32,626 nt of DNA from Candidatus Crickella equi (GCA_018064755.1 JAGHUP010000022.1:1-32626); one strand, 5' to 3'; shown: positions 1 through 7,706, numbered from the stretch's first letter. Notes: generated by a model not told the origin, from the sequence alone. Numbers and translations are program-made.

Positions 1-7
1 GTTCCGC

Positions 8-40
8 ATCTTGTTTTTTGAAGGTCAATCTTGTTTTTTG
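8..40. repeat. Short direct repeat, 2 x 13 bp
   Basis: The 13-base word atcttgttttttg occurs at 8-20 and again at 28-40, separated by 7 bases. It lies beyond the terminators of the liv operon at the very edge of the window. No function is evident, and the T-rich content makes chance or slippage a reasonable explanation. Confidence 0.5.
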
Positions 41-49
41 TTGTAACAG

Positions 50-86
50 AAAAGCCCTCCCTCCACGTTAGTGGAGAAAGAGCTTT
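50..86 (-). terminator. Probable intrinsic terminator, distal hairpin after livF
   Basis: Read on the minus strand, CTCCAC-TAAC-GTGGAG (61-76) forms a perfect 6-bp stem. It is extended outward, after an internal loop, by AAAGC/GCUUU (82-86 with 51-55). The RNA then continues with CUUUUCUGUU, a short U-rich tract. It is the second of two hairpins after livF and the one that looks like a true terminator. Confidence 0.6.
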
Positions 87-98
87 GTCTACAGTCTG

Positions 99-124
99 AG
101 GGAAGTCGTAGCAACGACTTCCCT
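99..124 (-). terminator. Hairpin directly after livF
   Basis: A perfect 10-bp inverted repeat, GGGAAGTCGT / ACGACTTCCC with an AGCA loop on the plus strand (100-123), is extended by one A-T pair. It lies 19 bases past the livF stop codon. On the minus strand it is not followed by a U run, so it may act as a 3'-end stabiliser in front of the terminator at 50-86 rather than terminating by itself. Confidence 0.55.
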
Positions 125-142
125 AATCGTATGGATAATTGT

Positions 143-853
143 TTAGCCTCCGAGGTAAGCCTTCTTAACCTGCTCGGATTTAGCTAATTCTTCACCTGTT
201 CCTGACAGCGTAATTCTTCCTGTCTCAATAACATATGCTCTGTCGGCAACGGAGAGAGCCATTTGCGCATTCTGTTCTACTAGGAGAATTGTTGTGCCGT
301 TCTTGTTCAGATTCTTGATGATATCGAAGATCTGGTCTACAAGAATAGGTGCAAGTCCCATTGATGGTTCGTCGAGCATCAGCAGCTCAGGGTCGATCAT
401 CAGTGATCTTCCCATAGCGAGCATCTGCTGCTCACCGCCTGAAAGCGTTCCTGCAATCTGCTTAGTACGCTCCTTCAGTCTTGGGAACTGAGTGTATACG
501 TACTCCAGGTTGTGCTGAATTCTTGATGGGTCTGTTACGAAAGCGCCCATCTGCAGATTCTCCTCAACTGTCATCTGCTGGAAAATTCTACGGCCTTCCG
601 GTACGTGTGAAATTCCCTTAGCAACTATCTTGTGTGCAGGAGTCTTAGCGATTGATTCTCCGAGGAGCTGAATGTCGCCAGTCTTGCTGCGCAGCAGTCC
701 TGAGATTGTGTGCAGTGTAGTTGACTTGCCGGCACCGTTAGCTCCAATCAGAGTTACAATTTCGCCCTTGTTAACGTCGAAGGAGATTCCCTTCAGCGCA
801 TGAATAGCACCATAGTAGACGTTAATGTCTTCAACTGTTAATACTGAACCCAT
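143..853 (-). CDS. livF: Branched-chain amino acid ABC transporter, ATP-binding protein LivF
   Basis: This is the second ATPase of the LivKHMGF importer, which powers uptake of Leu, Ile and Val at the inner face of the membrane. The 236 residues match the usual LivF length. Visible motifs are Walker A GANGAGKST at 37-45, ABC signature LSGGEQQ at 137-143 and Walker B LLMLDEP at 157-163. The sequence VEQNA at 192-196 is typical of LivF, where the usual H-loop histidine is replaced by Gln. The start codon overlaps the livG stop as TAATG (851-855), so translation is probably coupled. It is the last gene of the operon, and two hairpins follow it. The substrate could be wider (other hydrophobic amino acids), but the leader peptide at 5219-5302 supports branched-chain amino acids. 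Confidence 0.93.
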   Translation of the reverse strand: MGSVLTVEDINVYYGAIHALKGISFDVNKGEIVTLIGANGAGKSTTLHTISGLLRSKTGDIQLLGESIAKTPAHKIVAKGISHVPEGRRIFQQMTVEENLQMGAFVTDPSRIQHNLEYVYTQFPRLKERTKQIAGTLSGGEQQMLAMGRSLMIDPELLMLDEPSMGLAPILVDQIFDIIKNLNKNGTTILLVEQNAQMALSVADRAYVIETGRITLSGTGEELAKSEQVKKAYLGG

Positions 854-1902
854 TACTCTACCTCCTTCTGTGCTTGCTCTGCAGCTTCATCTGCCTTCTT
901 GTCTTTCTTCTTTTCCTTACCTCTGCTCTTGCCGAGGTAAGCCTCAATTACCTTAGGGTTGCTCTGAATCTCTTCAGGTGATCCCTTAGCAATTGTACGT
1001 CCATAGTTAAGTACTGCGATACCTTCGCAAATTCCCATTACCAGACTCATATCGTGCTCGATGAGCAGGATAGCAATCTGGAACCTATCTCTGATTTCTC
1101 TGATGACATCCATCAGTTCAGCAGTCTCAGATGGGTTCATGCCGGCAGCTGGCTCGTCGAGAAGCAGCAGCTTTGGCTTGGTTGCGAGCGCTCTCATGAT
1201 CTCCAGTCTTCTCTGAGCTCCGTAAGGCAGTGAGCCAGCAGTAGCATCAGCTAAGTCTTCCATGTTGAAGATCTTAAGGAATTCCATAGCTTCCTTGTGA
1301 ATACGCTTTTCTTCCTTGCGATATTTAGGTGTGTGGAACATTGAGTCAAACAGACCATAATCAGTTGTATGATGCAGTGCAACCTTAATATTCTCTTCTA
1401 CAGTAAGCTTGTCGAACAATCTAATGTTCTGGAAAGTTCTAGCCATTCCCATAACATTGATGTCTCTTGTGTTCTTACCCTTAGTACTCTCGCCATCGAA
1501 GATAATCTCTCCTCTTGTCGGCTCGTATACCTTGGTAAGCATATTGAAGATTGTTGTCTTGCCCGCACCATTAGGTCCGATCAGTCCAACGATCTCAGTT
1601 CTTCCAATTGCAGTACTGAAGTTATCTACCGCTGTCAGTCCTCCGAAGTCGATACCCAGGTTCTTAACTACCAGAATTGGCTCTTTTCCCTGGTCTCTCT
1701 TCTGCAGAATAGTTCTCTCATAATAAGGCTCTTCTGCAGGATAATGCTCTTTGGAGTCTACATAAACTGCAATTCCTCCTACATTACCTGTGTAGTTTTC
1801 CTCAGCCTTCTCTTCGTTATACAGACCTTCCTGCTTAACTGTAACGATCTTGCCGGCGTCTTCCTTCATTTCCCTAATTTTCAGATCACTTTTCTTACTC
1901 AT
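853..1902 (-). CDS. livG: Branched-chain amino acid ABC transporter, ATP-binding protein LivG with N-terminal extension
   Basis: This is the first ATPase of the Liv importer. I place the start at ATG 1902 (349 aa) because a perfect AAGGAGG at 1911-1917 sits 8 bases upstream; a GTG at 1911 lies inside that Shine-Dalgarno sequence and is unlikely. Motifs are Walker A GPNGAGKT at 109-116, the LivG-type signature LPYGAQRR, Walker B LLLLDEP and the H-loop IEHDM. The conserved LivG fold begins only near residue 75 (EPILVVKNLGIDFGG). The first 74 residues are an acidic, charged extension not usual in the family, and the C-terminus carries a Lys/Glu-rich tail. The gene overlaps livM by 8 bases and livF by 3. 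Confidence 0.92.
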   Translation of the reverse strand: MSKKSDLKIREMKEDAGKIVTVKQEGLYNEEKAEENYTGNVGGIAVYVDSKEHYPAEEPYYERTILQKRDQGKEPILVVKNLGIDFGGLTAVDNFSTAIGRTEIVGLIGPNGAGKTTIFNMLTKVYEPTRGEIIFDGESTKGKNTRDINVMGMARTFQNIRLFDKLTVEENIKVALHHTTDYGLFDSMFHTPKYRKEEKRIHKEAMEFLKIFNMEDLADATAGSLPYGAQRRLEIMRALATKPKLLLLDEPAAGMNPSETAELMDVIREIRDRFQIAILLIEHDMSLVMGICEGIAVLNYGRTIAKGSPEEIQSNPKVIEAYLGKSRGKEKKKDKKADEAAEQAQKEVE

Positions 1903-3016
1903 CAGAGCCACCTCCTTCCGTTACAGCTTGGTCACCCTTCCGTTTGAAAGGATTAACCTTGTCAATCAGCATAGAGAATCTAGCTCTAATCTTAGGGTTG
2001 TATGTGCAAATCATAACTACAATCAGTACGATTGCGTAAGTCAGCATTCTGTAATCAGCGAACTGTCTCAGTGCCTCTGGCAGTACTGTCAGAAGAGCAG
2101 CTGCAATCATTCCGCCCCAGATGTTACCGATACCACCAAGTACTACGAATACCAGAACCAGTACGGATGTATTGAAGTTGAACTTAATTGGTGCCAAAGT
2201 GGAGTAGTTCTGTCCGAATACTGCACCAGCCATACCAGCAAGTGCTGCGGATACTACGAATGCCATCAGCTTGTACTTCTTAACATCGATACCGATTGAT
2301 TCTCCTGCGATACGGTTATCTCTAACTGCCATAATTCCACGACCGTGCTTGGAGTTCTTCAGGTTCAGTACTACAAAGAGTGTAAAGAGAACCAGAATGA
2401 TTCCTGCCTCGAACGAAGCAGTTTTCTGAACGCTCGTTGCTCCAATAGCACCAGTGATAATTCTCTGGCTGTTATCAATACCTGGAATTGTATGGTTGAA
2501 TGCAAATCTCAGGCCATTTTCATCCTTAGCGAAATAGAGTACGTTCATGAAGTTTCGAACAATCTCTCCGAATGCCAGTGTTACGATTGCAAGGTAGTCA
2601 CCACGAAGTCCCAGAATAGGAATTCCGATAATGAATCCTGCGATTGCAGCGAAGATTGCTCCAACGATTACTGCAACGAACAATCTCGTATTGCCTGATG
2701 CGAAAACACCTTCAGTCATTCTTGCTGCAATGATTCCTGTGAATGCACCTACAGCCATAAATCCGGCATGTCCCAGTGACAGTTCTCCTGAAATACCTAC
2801 TACCAGGTTCAGAGAAATTGCCAGTGAAACATATACACAGATAGGAACGAACTGTCCCTGTAGATTGAATCCGATAATTCCTGTTGCAGCTCCAAGCTTG
2901 AGCAAGATATATCCGATAATAACAATTCCGTATGAAATGAGCGCTTCCTTACCATATGCGCCCTTGCCCGCCTTCTTGAGCAGCTTCTTAGTGTCCGGTG
3001 TCTTAATCTTTTCCAT
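1895..3016 (-). CDS. livM: Branched-chain amino acid ABC transporter, permease LivM
   Basis: This is one of the two membrane permeases of the Liv importer. The start is placed at ATG 3016 (373 aa, beginning MEKIKTPDTKK) because AGGTGG at 3020-3025 precedes it. Reading further upstream would only add a Cys/Arg-rich stretch overlapping livH. The protein has a short cytoplasmic N-terminus, then about ten hydrophobic segments starting with a helix around ALISYGIVIIGYILLKLG. The family motif GISGELSLGHAGFMAVGAF and the ABC-contacting loop around ALRQFADYR near the C-terminus are visible. The gene lies 7 bases after livH and overlaps livG, as expected for one operon. Confidence 0.92.
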   Translation of the reverse strand: MEKIKTPDTKKLLKKAGKGAYGKEALISYGIVIIGYILLKLGAATGIIGFNLQGQFVPICVYVSLAISLNLVVGISGELSLGHAGFMAVGAFTGIIAARMTEGVFASGNTRLFVAVIVGAIFAAIAGFIIGIPILGLRGDYLAIVTLAFGEIVRNFMNVLYFAKDENGLRFAFNHTIPGIDNSQRIITGAIGATSVQKTASFEAGIILVLFTLFVVLNLKNSKHGRGIMAVRDNRIAGESIGIDVKKYKLMAFVVSAALAGMAGAVFGQNYSTLAPIKFNFNTSVLVLVFVVLGGIGNIWGGMIAAALLTVLPEALRQFADYRMLTYAIVLIVVMICTYNPKIRARFSMLIDKVNPFKRKGDQAVTEGGGSDE

Positions 3017-3023
3017 AGTCCAC

Positions 3024-3908
3024 CTACACTTTCTCGCTGATCTTCTTGCCGAACAAGCCTGTAGGCTTAACAAGAAGAACGATAATCAGACAAGCAAATA
3101 CGATTGCATCTGAAAGCTCTGTTGAGATGTACGCTCTTGCGAAGATCTCGATAACTCCCAGAATAAGTCCGCCAACCATAGCTCCTGGAATGGAACCAAT
3201 TCCTCCGAATACAGCGGCAGTAAATGCCTTGATACCAGGCATTGCACCAGTTGTTGGCATCAGTACTGGATATGCTGAGCACATCAGTACGCCGGCAACT
3301 GCAGCCAAACCTGAACCAATTGCGAATGTCAGCGAAATTGACTGGTTAACGTTAATACCCATCAGCTGAGCAGCTCCGTTGTCCTCGGAAACTGCACGCA
3401 TAGCCTTGCCTGCTTTGGTCTTGTTAACGAAGAGTGTTAACGCGATCATGATGATAACGCAGGCAACAATTGTGAAGAGAGACTCTGGAGTGATAGTCAG
3501 CTTGCCATCAGCGGCATGCATTGTACTGATGCCCTTGAATAAGCTAGTGAAGACTCTTGGATTAGCTCCCCAGATCAGAAGTGCAGTATTCTGCAAGAAA
3601 TATGATACGCCGATAGCTGTAATCAGTACCGCCAGAGAACCTGTACCTCTGAGAGGTCTATATGCCAATCTCTCAATAAGAATTCCGAGCAATGTGCACA
3701 CTGCCATAGCAACGAGCAGTGCGGCCCACCCCGGCATGCCTATATACATAGTCATGCAGAACGAGATGTAGCCGCCTACCATAATTACGTCACCATGGGC
3801 AAAGTTCAACATTTTGGAAATTCCATAAACCATTGTGTAGCCAAGAGCGATGATAGCGTAAACGCTACCAAGGCTCAGGCCAGAAATCAAACTGTTGATA
3901 AAACCCAT
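3024..3908 (-). CDS. livH: Branched-chain amino acid ABC transporter, permease LivH
   Basis: This is the partner permease of LivM. It has 294 residues, the normal length, and is almost wholly hydrophobic. The N-terminal LivH hallmark GLSLGSVYAIIALGYTMVYG is followed by MLNFAHGDVIMVGGY, and a GGIGSIPGAMVGG segment lies near the C-terminus. ATG 3908 is preceded by AAAGGA. It lies 31 bases downstream of livK and 7 bases before livM. LivH and LivM together form the channel that receives the amino acid from LivK. Confidence 0.93.
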   Translation of the reverse strand: MGFINSLISGLSLGSVYAIIALGYTMVYGISKMLNFAHGDVIMVGGYISFCMTMYIGMPGWAALLVAMAVCTLLGILIERLAYRPLRGTGSLAVLITAIGVSYFLQNTALLIWGANPRVFTSLFKGISTMHAADGKLTITPESLFTIVACVIIMIALTLFVNKTKAGKAMRAVSEDNGAAQLMGINVNQSISLTFAIGSGLAAVAGVLMCSAYPVLMPTTGAMPGIKAFTAAVFGGIGSIPGAMVGGLILGVIEIFARAYISTELSDAIVFACLIIVLLVKPTGLFGKKISEKV

Positions 3909-3939
3909 AATTATTCCTTTTTCTTAAATTCTTACGAGA

Positions 3940-5109
3940 TTATTTCTCGATGTACTTGCCACCCTGAATCTCGCAAACCTTAGGTGTCTTGTTAACTTCA
4001 CCTGCAGAATTCCACTGCATGCTGTCACCAGTGAGTCCACCTTCATACTTGAATCCGCCGTTGAATGTCTTGATCAGAGCATCACAGATTTCCTCTGCAG
4101 TGTTGTCAGGACCAACGCCAGCCTCGAGGCATGCATTGTAGAGTGCATATACTACGTCATAAGCATCAGCTGCGAACTGAATTGGCTTCTCGCCATAAGC
4201 TTCTTCGTATGCTGCAACGAATGCCTGTACCTTCTCGTCCTCTGAGTAAGGTGTGAATGGTGTCAGGAGCAGAACGCCCTCTGCCAGTTTAGTATCGAAT
4301 CCTTCCAGATCGAGGATTCCGTCCATTCCGTCAACTCCGAAGTATGTTGGAGCATATCCCATCTTATCTGCCTGAGTCATGATGTTTGAAGCAGGTGTGT
4401 AGTAGATAGGTAAGAACAGCATGTCAGCGCCAGCATCCTTGCAGCTGTTCAGCTGAGCTGTAAAGTCTGCGTTAGCATCATCAGCGAATGCTTCTACAGC
4501 TACAATCTTCTTGCCCTTGCTTTCATACTCGGACTTGAATTTATCAAAAATTCCGGATGAATAGTTGTCTGCGTTGTTGTAGATAACACCAACCTTAGCG
4601 TCTGGATAGTTTGCTGCAATATAGTCAGCTACTGCGATACCCTGGTTAGGGTCTGAGAAGCAGAGCTGATATACGTTATCATTGTCTGCTGTTACAGTTG
4701 GGCCAGAAGCTGATGGTGTCAGAGCGAATACTCTGTTAGCATATGCCTCTGCTGCTACTGCAGTACAAGGAGCAGTTGTTACTGTTCCAGCGAGAACCTG
4801 CATTCCTTCATCCATCAGTTTGTTAAATGCGTTAACTGACTTCTCTGCATCGTGCTCATCGTCCTGCGCAACAAAGCTGAGCTTGAATTCAGGATCAGAA
4901 GCGTTAATCTCATCAACTGCAAGCTGAGCGCCGTTCTTAACAGCTACTCCGTACAGTGCTGCTGGTCCAGTCAGAGGGCCTGCAGTTCCGATCTTCAGCG
5001 TACCATCTTCAAATCCGCTTGATGAAGATCCGCCACCGCATCCTGTCATAGCTACTGCCATCATGCAGGACAGTGCCACGACTACGACTTTCATCCAATT
5101 CTTTTTCAT
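3940..5109 (-). CDS. livK: Branched-chain amino acid-binding lipoprotein LivK
   Basis: This is the extracellular substrate-binding protein of the Liv importer (389 aa, periplasmic-binding-protein fold type I, Leu/Ile/Val-binding family). A signal peptide with lipobox MTGC puts the lipid-modified Cys at position 24, followed by a Gly/Ser linker, as expected for a membrane-anchored binding protein of a Gram-positive cell. The family start LKIGTAGPLTGPAALYG is clear, as is FGVDGMDG in the second lobe. ATG 5109 is preceded by GGAGGAAAGAAC. It is the first structural gene of the operon and lies 32 bases after the intrinsic terminator of the leader region, so its expression depends on read-through of that terminator. 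Confidence 0.94.
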   Translation of the reverse strand: MKKNWMKVVVVALSCMMAVAMTGCGGGSSSSGFEDGTLKIGTAGPLTGPAALYGVAVKNGAQLAVDEINASDPEFKLSFVAQDDEHDAEKSVNAFNKLMDEGMQVLAGTVTTAPCTAVAAEAYANRVFALTPSASGPTVTADNDNVYQLCFSDPNQGIAVADYIAANYPDAKVGVIYNNADNYSSGIFDKFKSEYESKGKKIVAVEAFADDANADFTAQLNSCKDAGADMLFLPIYYTPASNIMTQADKMGYAPTYFGVDGMDGILDLEGFDTKLAEGVLLLTPFTPYSEDEKVQAFVAAYEEAYGEKPIQFAADAYDVVYALYNACLEAGVGPDNTAEEICDALIKTFNGGFKYEGGLTGDSMQWNSAGEVNKTPKVCEIQGGKYIEK

Positions 5110-5141
5110 GTTCTTTCCTCCGTTTTTAAGTAATACATAAG

Positions 5142-5162
5142 AAAAACCTGCATCGCTGCAGG
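5142..5162 (-). terminator. Intrinsic terminator (attenuator) in the livK leader
   Basis: The minus-strand RNA reads CCUGCA-GCGA-UGCAGG-UUUUU: a perfect 6-bp GC-rich stem, a GNRA-type tetraloop and a run of five U. It lies between the Leu/Ile/Val-rich leader ORF (stop at 5219) and livK (start at 5109), so by position it is an attenuator rather than an end-of-operon terminator. Confidence 0.85.
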
Positions 5163-5219
5163 CCGTTTAACAGATTAAGCAAGTTTCACTTAATGCTCTA
5201 CCAGAACAGTCACCGCAGC
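5155..5219 (-). promoter_or_regulatory. Candidate antiterminator pairing in the liv leader
   Basis: The RNA segment GCUGCGG (5219-5213), which begins with the last base of the leader UAG stop codon, can pair over 7 bp (one G-U) with CUGCAGC (5161-5155). The latter comprises most of the terminator's 5' arm plus part of its loop. The two structures exclude each other. A ribosome sitting on the stop codon would cover GCUGCGG and let the terminator form. A ribosome stalled earlier, at the Leu/Ile/Val codons, would leave it free. The complementarity is read from the sequence; the switch is inference. Confidence 0.55.
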
Positions 5220-5302
5220 TAAATAGCATCCTTTCTAAGTCCAATGACCATAAGGATGTTAATCACGCTGATAATGACGATTAAGCTGTTCAGTGTAAAC
5301 AT
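5219..5302 (-). CDS. Leu/Ile/Val-rich leader peptide of the liv operon (27 aa)
   Basis: A 27-codon ORF starts at ATG 5302 behind a strong ribosome binding site (AAAGGGGAG, 6-base spacing) and ends at TAG 5219. Fourteen of 27 residues are branched-chain: 7 Ile, 4 Leu and 3 Val. Most are packed into residues 7-22, LIVIISVINILMVIGL. A promoter lies 31 bases upstream, an intrinsic terminator lies 57 bases downstream, and livK follows. This is the arrangement of the ilv/leu leader peptides of enteric bacteria, placed here before a transporter. The likely role is to measure charging of the branched-chain tRNAs by ribosome stalling. An alternative is a small single-span membrane peptide, since the same residues are hydrophobic; the terminator and the complementarity at the stop codon argue for a leader. 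Confidence 0.8.
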   Translation of the reverse strand: MFTLNSLIVIISVINILMVIGLRKDAI

Positions 5303-5332
5303 CAAGTTCTCCCCTTTCTCAATACATGCATT

Positions 5333-5361
5333 ATAATATCAAACTGAAATATAGGTGTCAA
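5333..5361 (-). promoter_or_regulatory. Promoter of the liv leader/operon
   Basis: On the minus strand a perfect -35 TTGACA (5361-5356) is followed after 17 bases by TATTAT (5338-5333); an overlapping TATAAT lies at 5335-5330. Transcription would begin near 5326, giving a leader of about 185 nt up to the terminator. AT-rich DNA lies upstream of the -35. Confidence 0.8.
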
Positions 5362-5420
5362 CACTTTTTGTTAAAAAATAACAAAAATAATTATTCAAAC
5401 CGTGTGAACACCACAAAACA

Positions 5421-5440
5421 TTTTTGTGATATCACACAAA
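5421..5440. promoter_or_regulatory. 20-bp near-palindrome upstream of the liv promoter
   Basis: tttttgtgat/atcacacaaa is an inverted repeat with one mismatch, and its core TGTGATATCACA (5425-5436) is perfect. It lies about 60 bases upstream of the liv -35 and just beyond the sortase stop. It may be an operator-like site. It overlaps the U run of the sortase terminator, so part of the T/A symmetry may be incidental. The remaining intergenic DNA between 5362 and 5420 is AT-rich with nothing else recognised. Confidence 0.35.
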
Positions 5441-5466
5441 AAACAACCTTGGAATTAGCTCCAAGG
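5437..5466 (-). terminator. Intrinsic terminator overlapping the end of the sortase gene
   Basis: CCTTGGA-GCTAAT-TCCAAGG (5466-5447 on the minus strand) is a perfect 7-bp stem whose loop holds the TAA stop codon of the sortase gene. It is followed by TTGTTTTTTG. It ends the CDF-hydrolase-mutase-sortase operon before the liv promoter. Confidence 0.8.
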
Positions 5467-6195
5467 TGTTAGTTTTCCAATAATTACGTACCTTGCACCT
5501 TCATATTCGTACGCGCAGGTGCTCAGAACGACAATTTTGTCATTTTCTTTAAGTTTTACTTCGGTTTTATATTCAGCCAAATTATTAATTGTTTGGAAGA
5601 ATTCACCTCTTCCATCGCCGGCAATATTCGGATTATAGATATAGCTGTCAGAAGGACAATTAAGGAAGGCTGCAACATCCAGATGGTATTTTGCATCCGG
5701 AGTAATCAGTTCAAATCTACTATGACTATCAGCATAGTCCCTGTCCTTGAACTTCTTCAAGTTATTAAACATACTGCCGTCCTTCATATGATGTCCATAT
5801 ACCACTGTATTGAACTGATTGAAAGGACTATCGGTCTCGCAGTCGACAAATATCGATCCAGAAACACCATATGTTTTGTCAAAGAGTGTAGTTAGATATT
5901 CCTTGTTATCGTGGCTCTTAACGATAGGATAATCAATATTGCTGTCCTTAAGATAAATCCAGCCAACTACATCCTCATTGGTCTTACGAAGTTTGTCCCA
6001 ATCTATATCTCCTGTAAAACCTTCTTCTGCTACTTCTTGTCTTATATCTTTATATGCATTCTGGCTAGACAAATAGCCCGAAACGATAGTGTAAATCTTG
6101 TATCCGGAAACAGCCACAATGCAAAGAAGGCATACGATGATTACATCTAATGCGATTCTATGTATTTTGTTTCTTTCGTCTCCGCGTTTACTCAT
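5455..6195 (-). CDS. Class B sortase
   Basis: This is a membrane-anchored cysteine transpeptidase that joins surface proteins to the peptidoglycan or to each other. Its 246 residues are in the class B range. A short cytoplasmic N-terminus is followed by one membrane anchor at about 14-38 and an extracellular sortase domain. Catalytic residues are visible: His in VVYGHHMKDGSMF (H135), Cys in VLSTCAYEYEG (C227) and Arg in GARYVIIGKL (R235). The start overlaps the mutase stop as TAATG, indicating coupling. No substrate with an NPxTN-like or LPxTG-like tail is encoded in this window. The gene order does not by itself say whether this is a housekeeping or a specialised sortase. Confidence 0.9.
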   Translation of the reverse strand: MSKRGDERNKIHRIALDVIIVCLLCIVAVSGYKIYTIVSGYLSSQNAYKDIRQEVAEEGFTGDIDWDKLRKTNEDVVGWIYLKDSNIDYPIVKSHDNKEYLTTLFDKTYGVSGSIFVDCETDSPFNQFNTVVYGHHMKDGSMFNNLKKFKDRDYADSHSRFELITPDAKYHLDVAAFLNCPSDSYIYNPNIAGDGRGEFFQTINNLAEYKTEVKLKENDKIVVLSTCAYEYEGARYVIIGKLTPWS

Positions 6196-7694
6196 TATTC
6201 AGGTATTTCTATTCCATCGTATTTGCTGAGGAATCCCTTGATAAGAGTCCATGCCTTGTCAACTCCACCTTCAGTATCTGACTCAAGGTTGAGTGGCATT
6301 ACTGGATCGTGCAGAGACTTTCTTAAGAGGAACCATCCCTTAGCTCCATCAATGTTGTAATTAACTCTTACGCCTTCATAGTTAGGGAGTTCGAGCTCGA
6401 GGCCCTCTGTCTCTTCTACCCAGGTTGGCATATCATCAAGGATTGTTGTGCCGAGTGCTACAAAGTCTTCAGCTGTTAGATTAAGTCTGATTTCCTTGGC
6501 CTCGAGCGGTGATTCCAGTCCTTCCAGAAGTGCATTTATTGTCTTTCCTTCCGCTTTGAGCTTGGCTGCTGCAACAACAATCTGAACTGCAAGGAATGCT
6601 CCATCATCCATAAAGAAGTTGTCTGAGTAAGCGCAGTGTCCTGAAGTCTCAATTGCAAGGAAGGCCTGCTCTCCAGCCTCGTTTAATTCCTTAGCCTTGT
6701 TGATTACGTTCTTATATCCTCTCTTGAATCTCAGATGCTTGAGTCCAAGTTTGTTCTCAAGGAAGTCGTGAAGTTCATTGGATGTGATGCTGTCTGTTAC
6801 GACAGTTCCGCCCGGATAATCGTCTGCGCCAAGGGCAGCTGCAAGAGCTACGATTTCGTTGCGAGCGATGGCTTTGCCGTCTGGGCCAACTGCGGCGGAT
6901 CTGTCGACGTCTGTGTCGAAGATGATGCCGAGGTCAGCGCCGTTGTCTACTACTGCCTTGGAGATTGATGCCATTGCTTCCTTATTCTCAGGGTTAGGCT
7001 GATGGTTAGGGAACATTCCATCTGGCTCAAGGAACTGGCTGCCGCTGATGTCGGCCCCGAGTTTCTCAAGAACTTCAGTTGCGAAGAACCCACCGGAACC
7101 ATTTCCAGCATCAACTACGATATGCATACCCTTGAGTTTGTCTGTATATCCTTCAAGTCCATTGCTAATCAGCGAACGCAGATATGTTGCATACATCTCC
7201 ATCAGATTAACAGGCTCACACTCGTACCACTCGCCGATGAACGCATACTTGTAAGCCATGTTCAGAATTTTGGCAATGTCTTCCTTGTCGAGGCATCCCT
7301 CTTTAGTGAAGAACTTAAATCCATTTCTGTTGTATGGCAGATGGCTGGCAGTAATCATTACAGCACCATCGAACTCATAGAAAGGTAGTACCTGTGACAT
7401 GAACATAGCAGGAGTTGAAGCGATACCCGCATCATAACTCTTGGAGCCTGTCATCTGAACACCCATCATGATTCCCTCTTTCATCTCTTCACCCGAGATA
7501 CGAGGATCTCTACCAACGCAGATCTTCAGTGTGAAGATAGGCTTGTCGAGTTTCTGAGCAAGCCATACCATGAAGGCAGTTCCGATTGCGCCTGCCGCAT
7601 TCTTAGTCAGATTGACATCTTCACCCGGTACGCCTTCTACCGCAATACCTCTGATGTCACTACCATTCTGTAATTTTCTGAGATCAAATACCAT
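6195..7694 (-). CDS. Phosphomannomutase/phosphoglucomutase (alpha-D-phosphohexomutase)
   Basis: This cytoplasmic enzyme interconverts hexose-1- and hexose-6-phosphates, feeding nucleotide-sugar and cell-wall polysaccharide synthesis. It has 499 residues with the four-domain family pattern. The phospho-serine loop is MITASHLPYNRNG (Ser117), with Leu where most members have Asn in TASHNP. The Mg-binding loop DTDVDRS is at 260-266, and the sugar-specificity loop ETSGHCAYSDNFF is near 349-361. The start GSDIRGIA matches the family's substrate-entry region. ATG 7694 is preceded by AGAGGAG and lies 12 bases after the hydrolase gene. Whether glucose, mannose or glucosamine phosphates are preferred cannot be told from sequence alone. 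Confidence 0.88.
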   Translation of the reverse strand: MVFDLRKLQNGSDIRGIAVEGVPGEDVNLTKNAAGAIGTAFMVWLAQKLDKPIFTLKICVGRDPRISGEEMKEGIMMGVQMTGSKSYDAGIASTPAMFMSQVLPFYEFDGAVMITASHLPYNRNGFKFFTKEGCLDKEDIAKILNMAYKYAFIGEWYECEPVNLMEMYATYLRSLISNGLEGYTDKLKGMHIVVDAGNGSGGFFATEVLEKLGADISGSQFLEPDGMFPNHQPNPENKEAMASISKAVVDNGADLGIIFDTDVDRSAAVGPDGKAIARNEIVALAAALGADDYPGGTVVTDSITSNELHDFLENKLGLKHLRFKRGYKNVINKAKELNEAGEQAFLAIETSGHCAYSDNFFMDDGAFLAVQIVVAAAKLKAEGKTINALLEGLESPLEAKEIRLNLTAEDFVALGTTILDDMPTWVEETEGLELELPNYEGVRVNYNIDGAKGWFLLRKSLHDPVMPLNLESDTEGGVDKAWTLIKGFLSKYDGIEIPE

Positions 7695-7706
7695 ACTAGT
7701 GCTCCT

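Noticed and set aside
1369-1947. Plus-strand reading frame opposite livG (192 codons)
   Set aside because: Shadow of livG, with no motif or ribosome binding site; Cys/Ser/Leu-rich composition is typical of antisense frames.
5142-5326. T-box for a branched-chain tRNA in the liv leader
   Set aside because: No AGGGUGGNACCGCG-like element is present, and the leader is taken up by the 27-codon ORF.
5425-5436. CRP-type operator TGTGATATCACA
   Set aside because: The half-site spacing is 2 rather than the 6 bases required for CRP, so I only report it as an unassigned palindrome.
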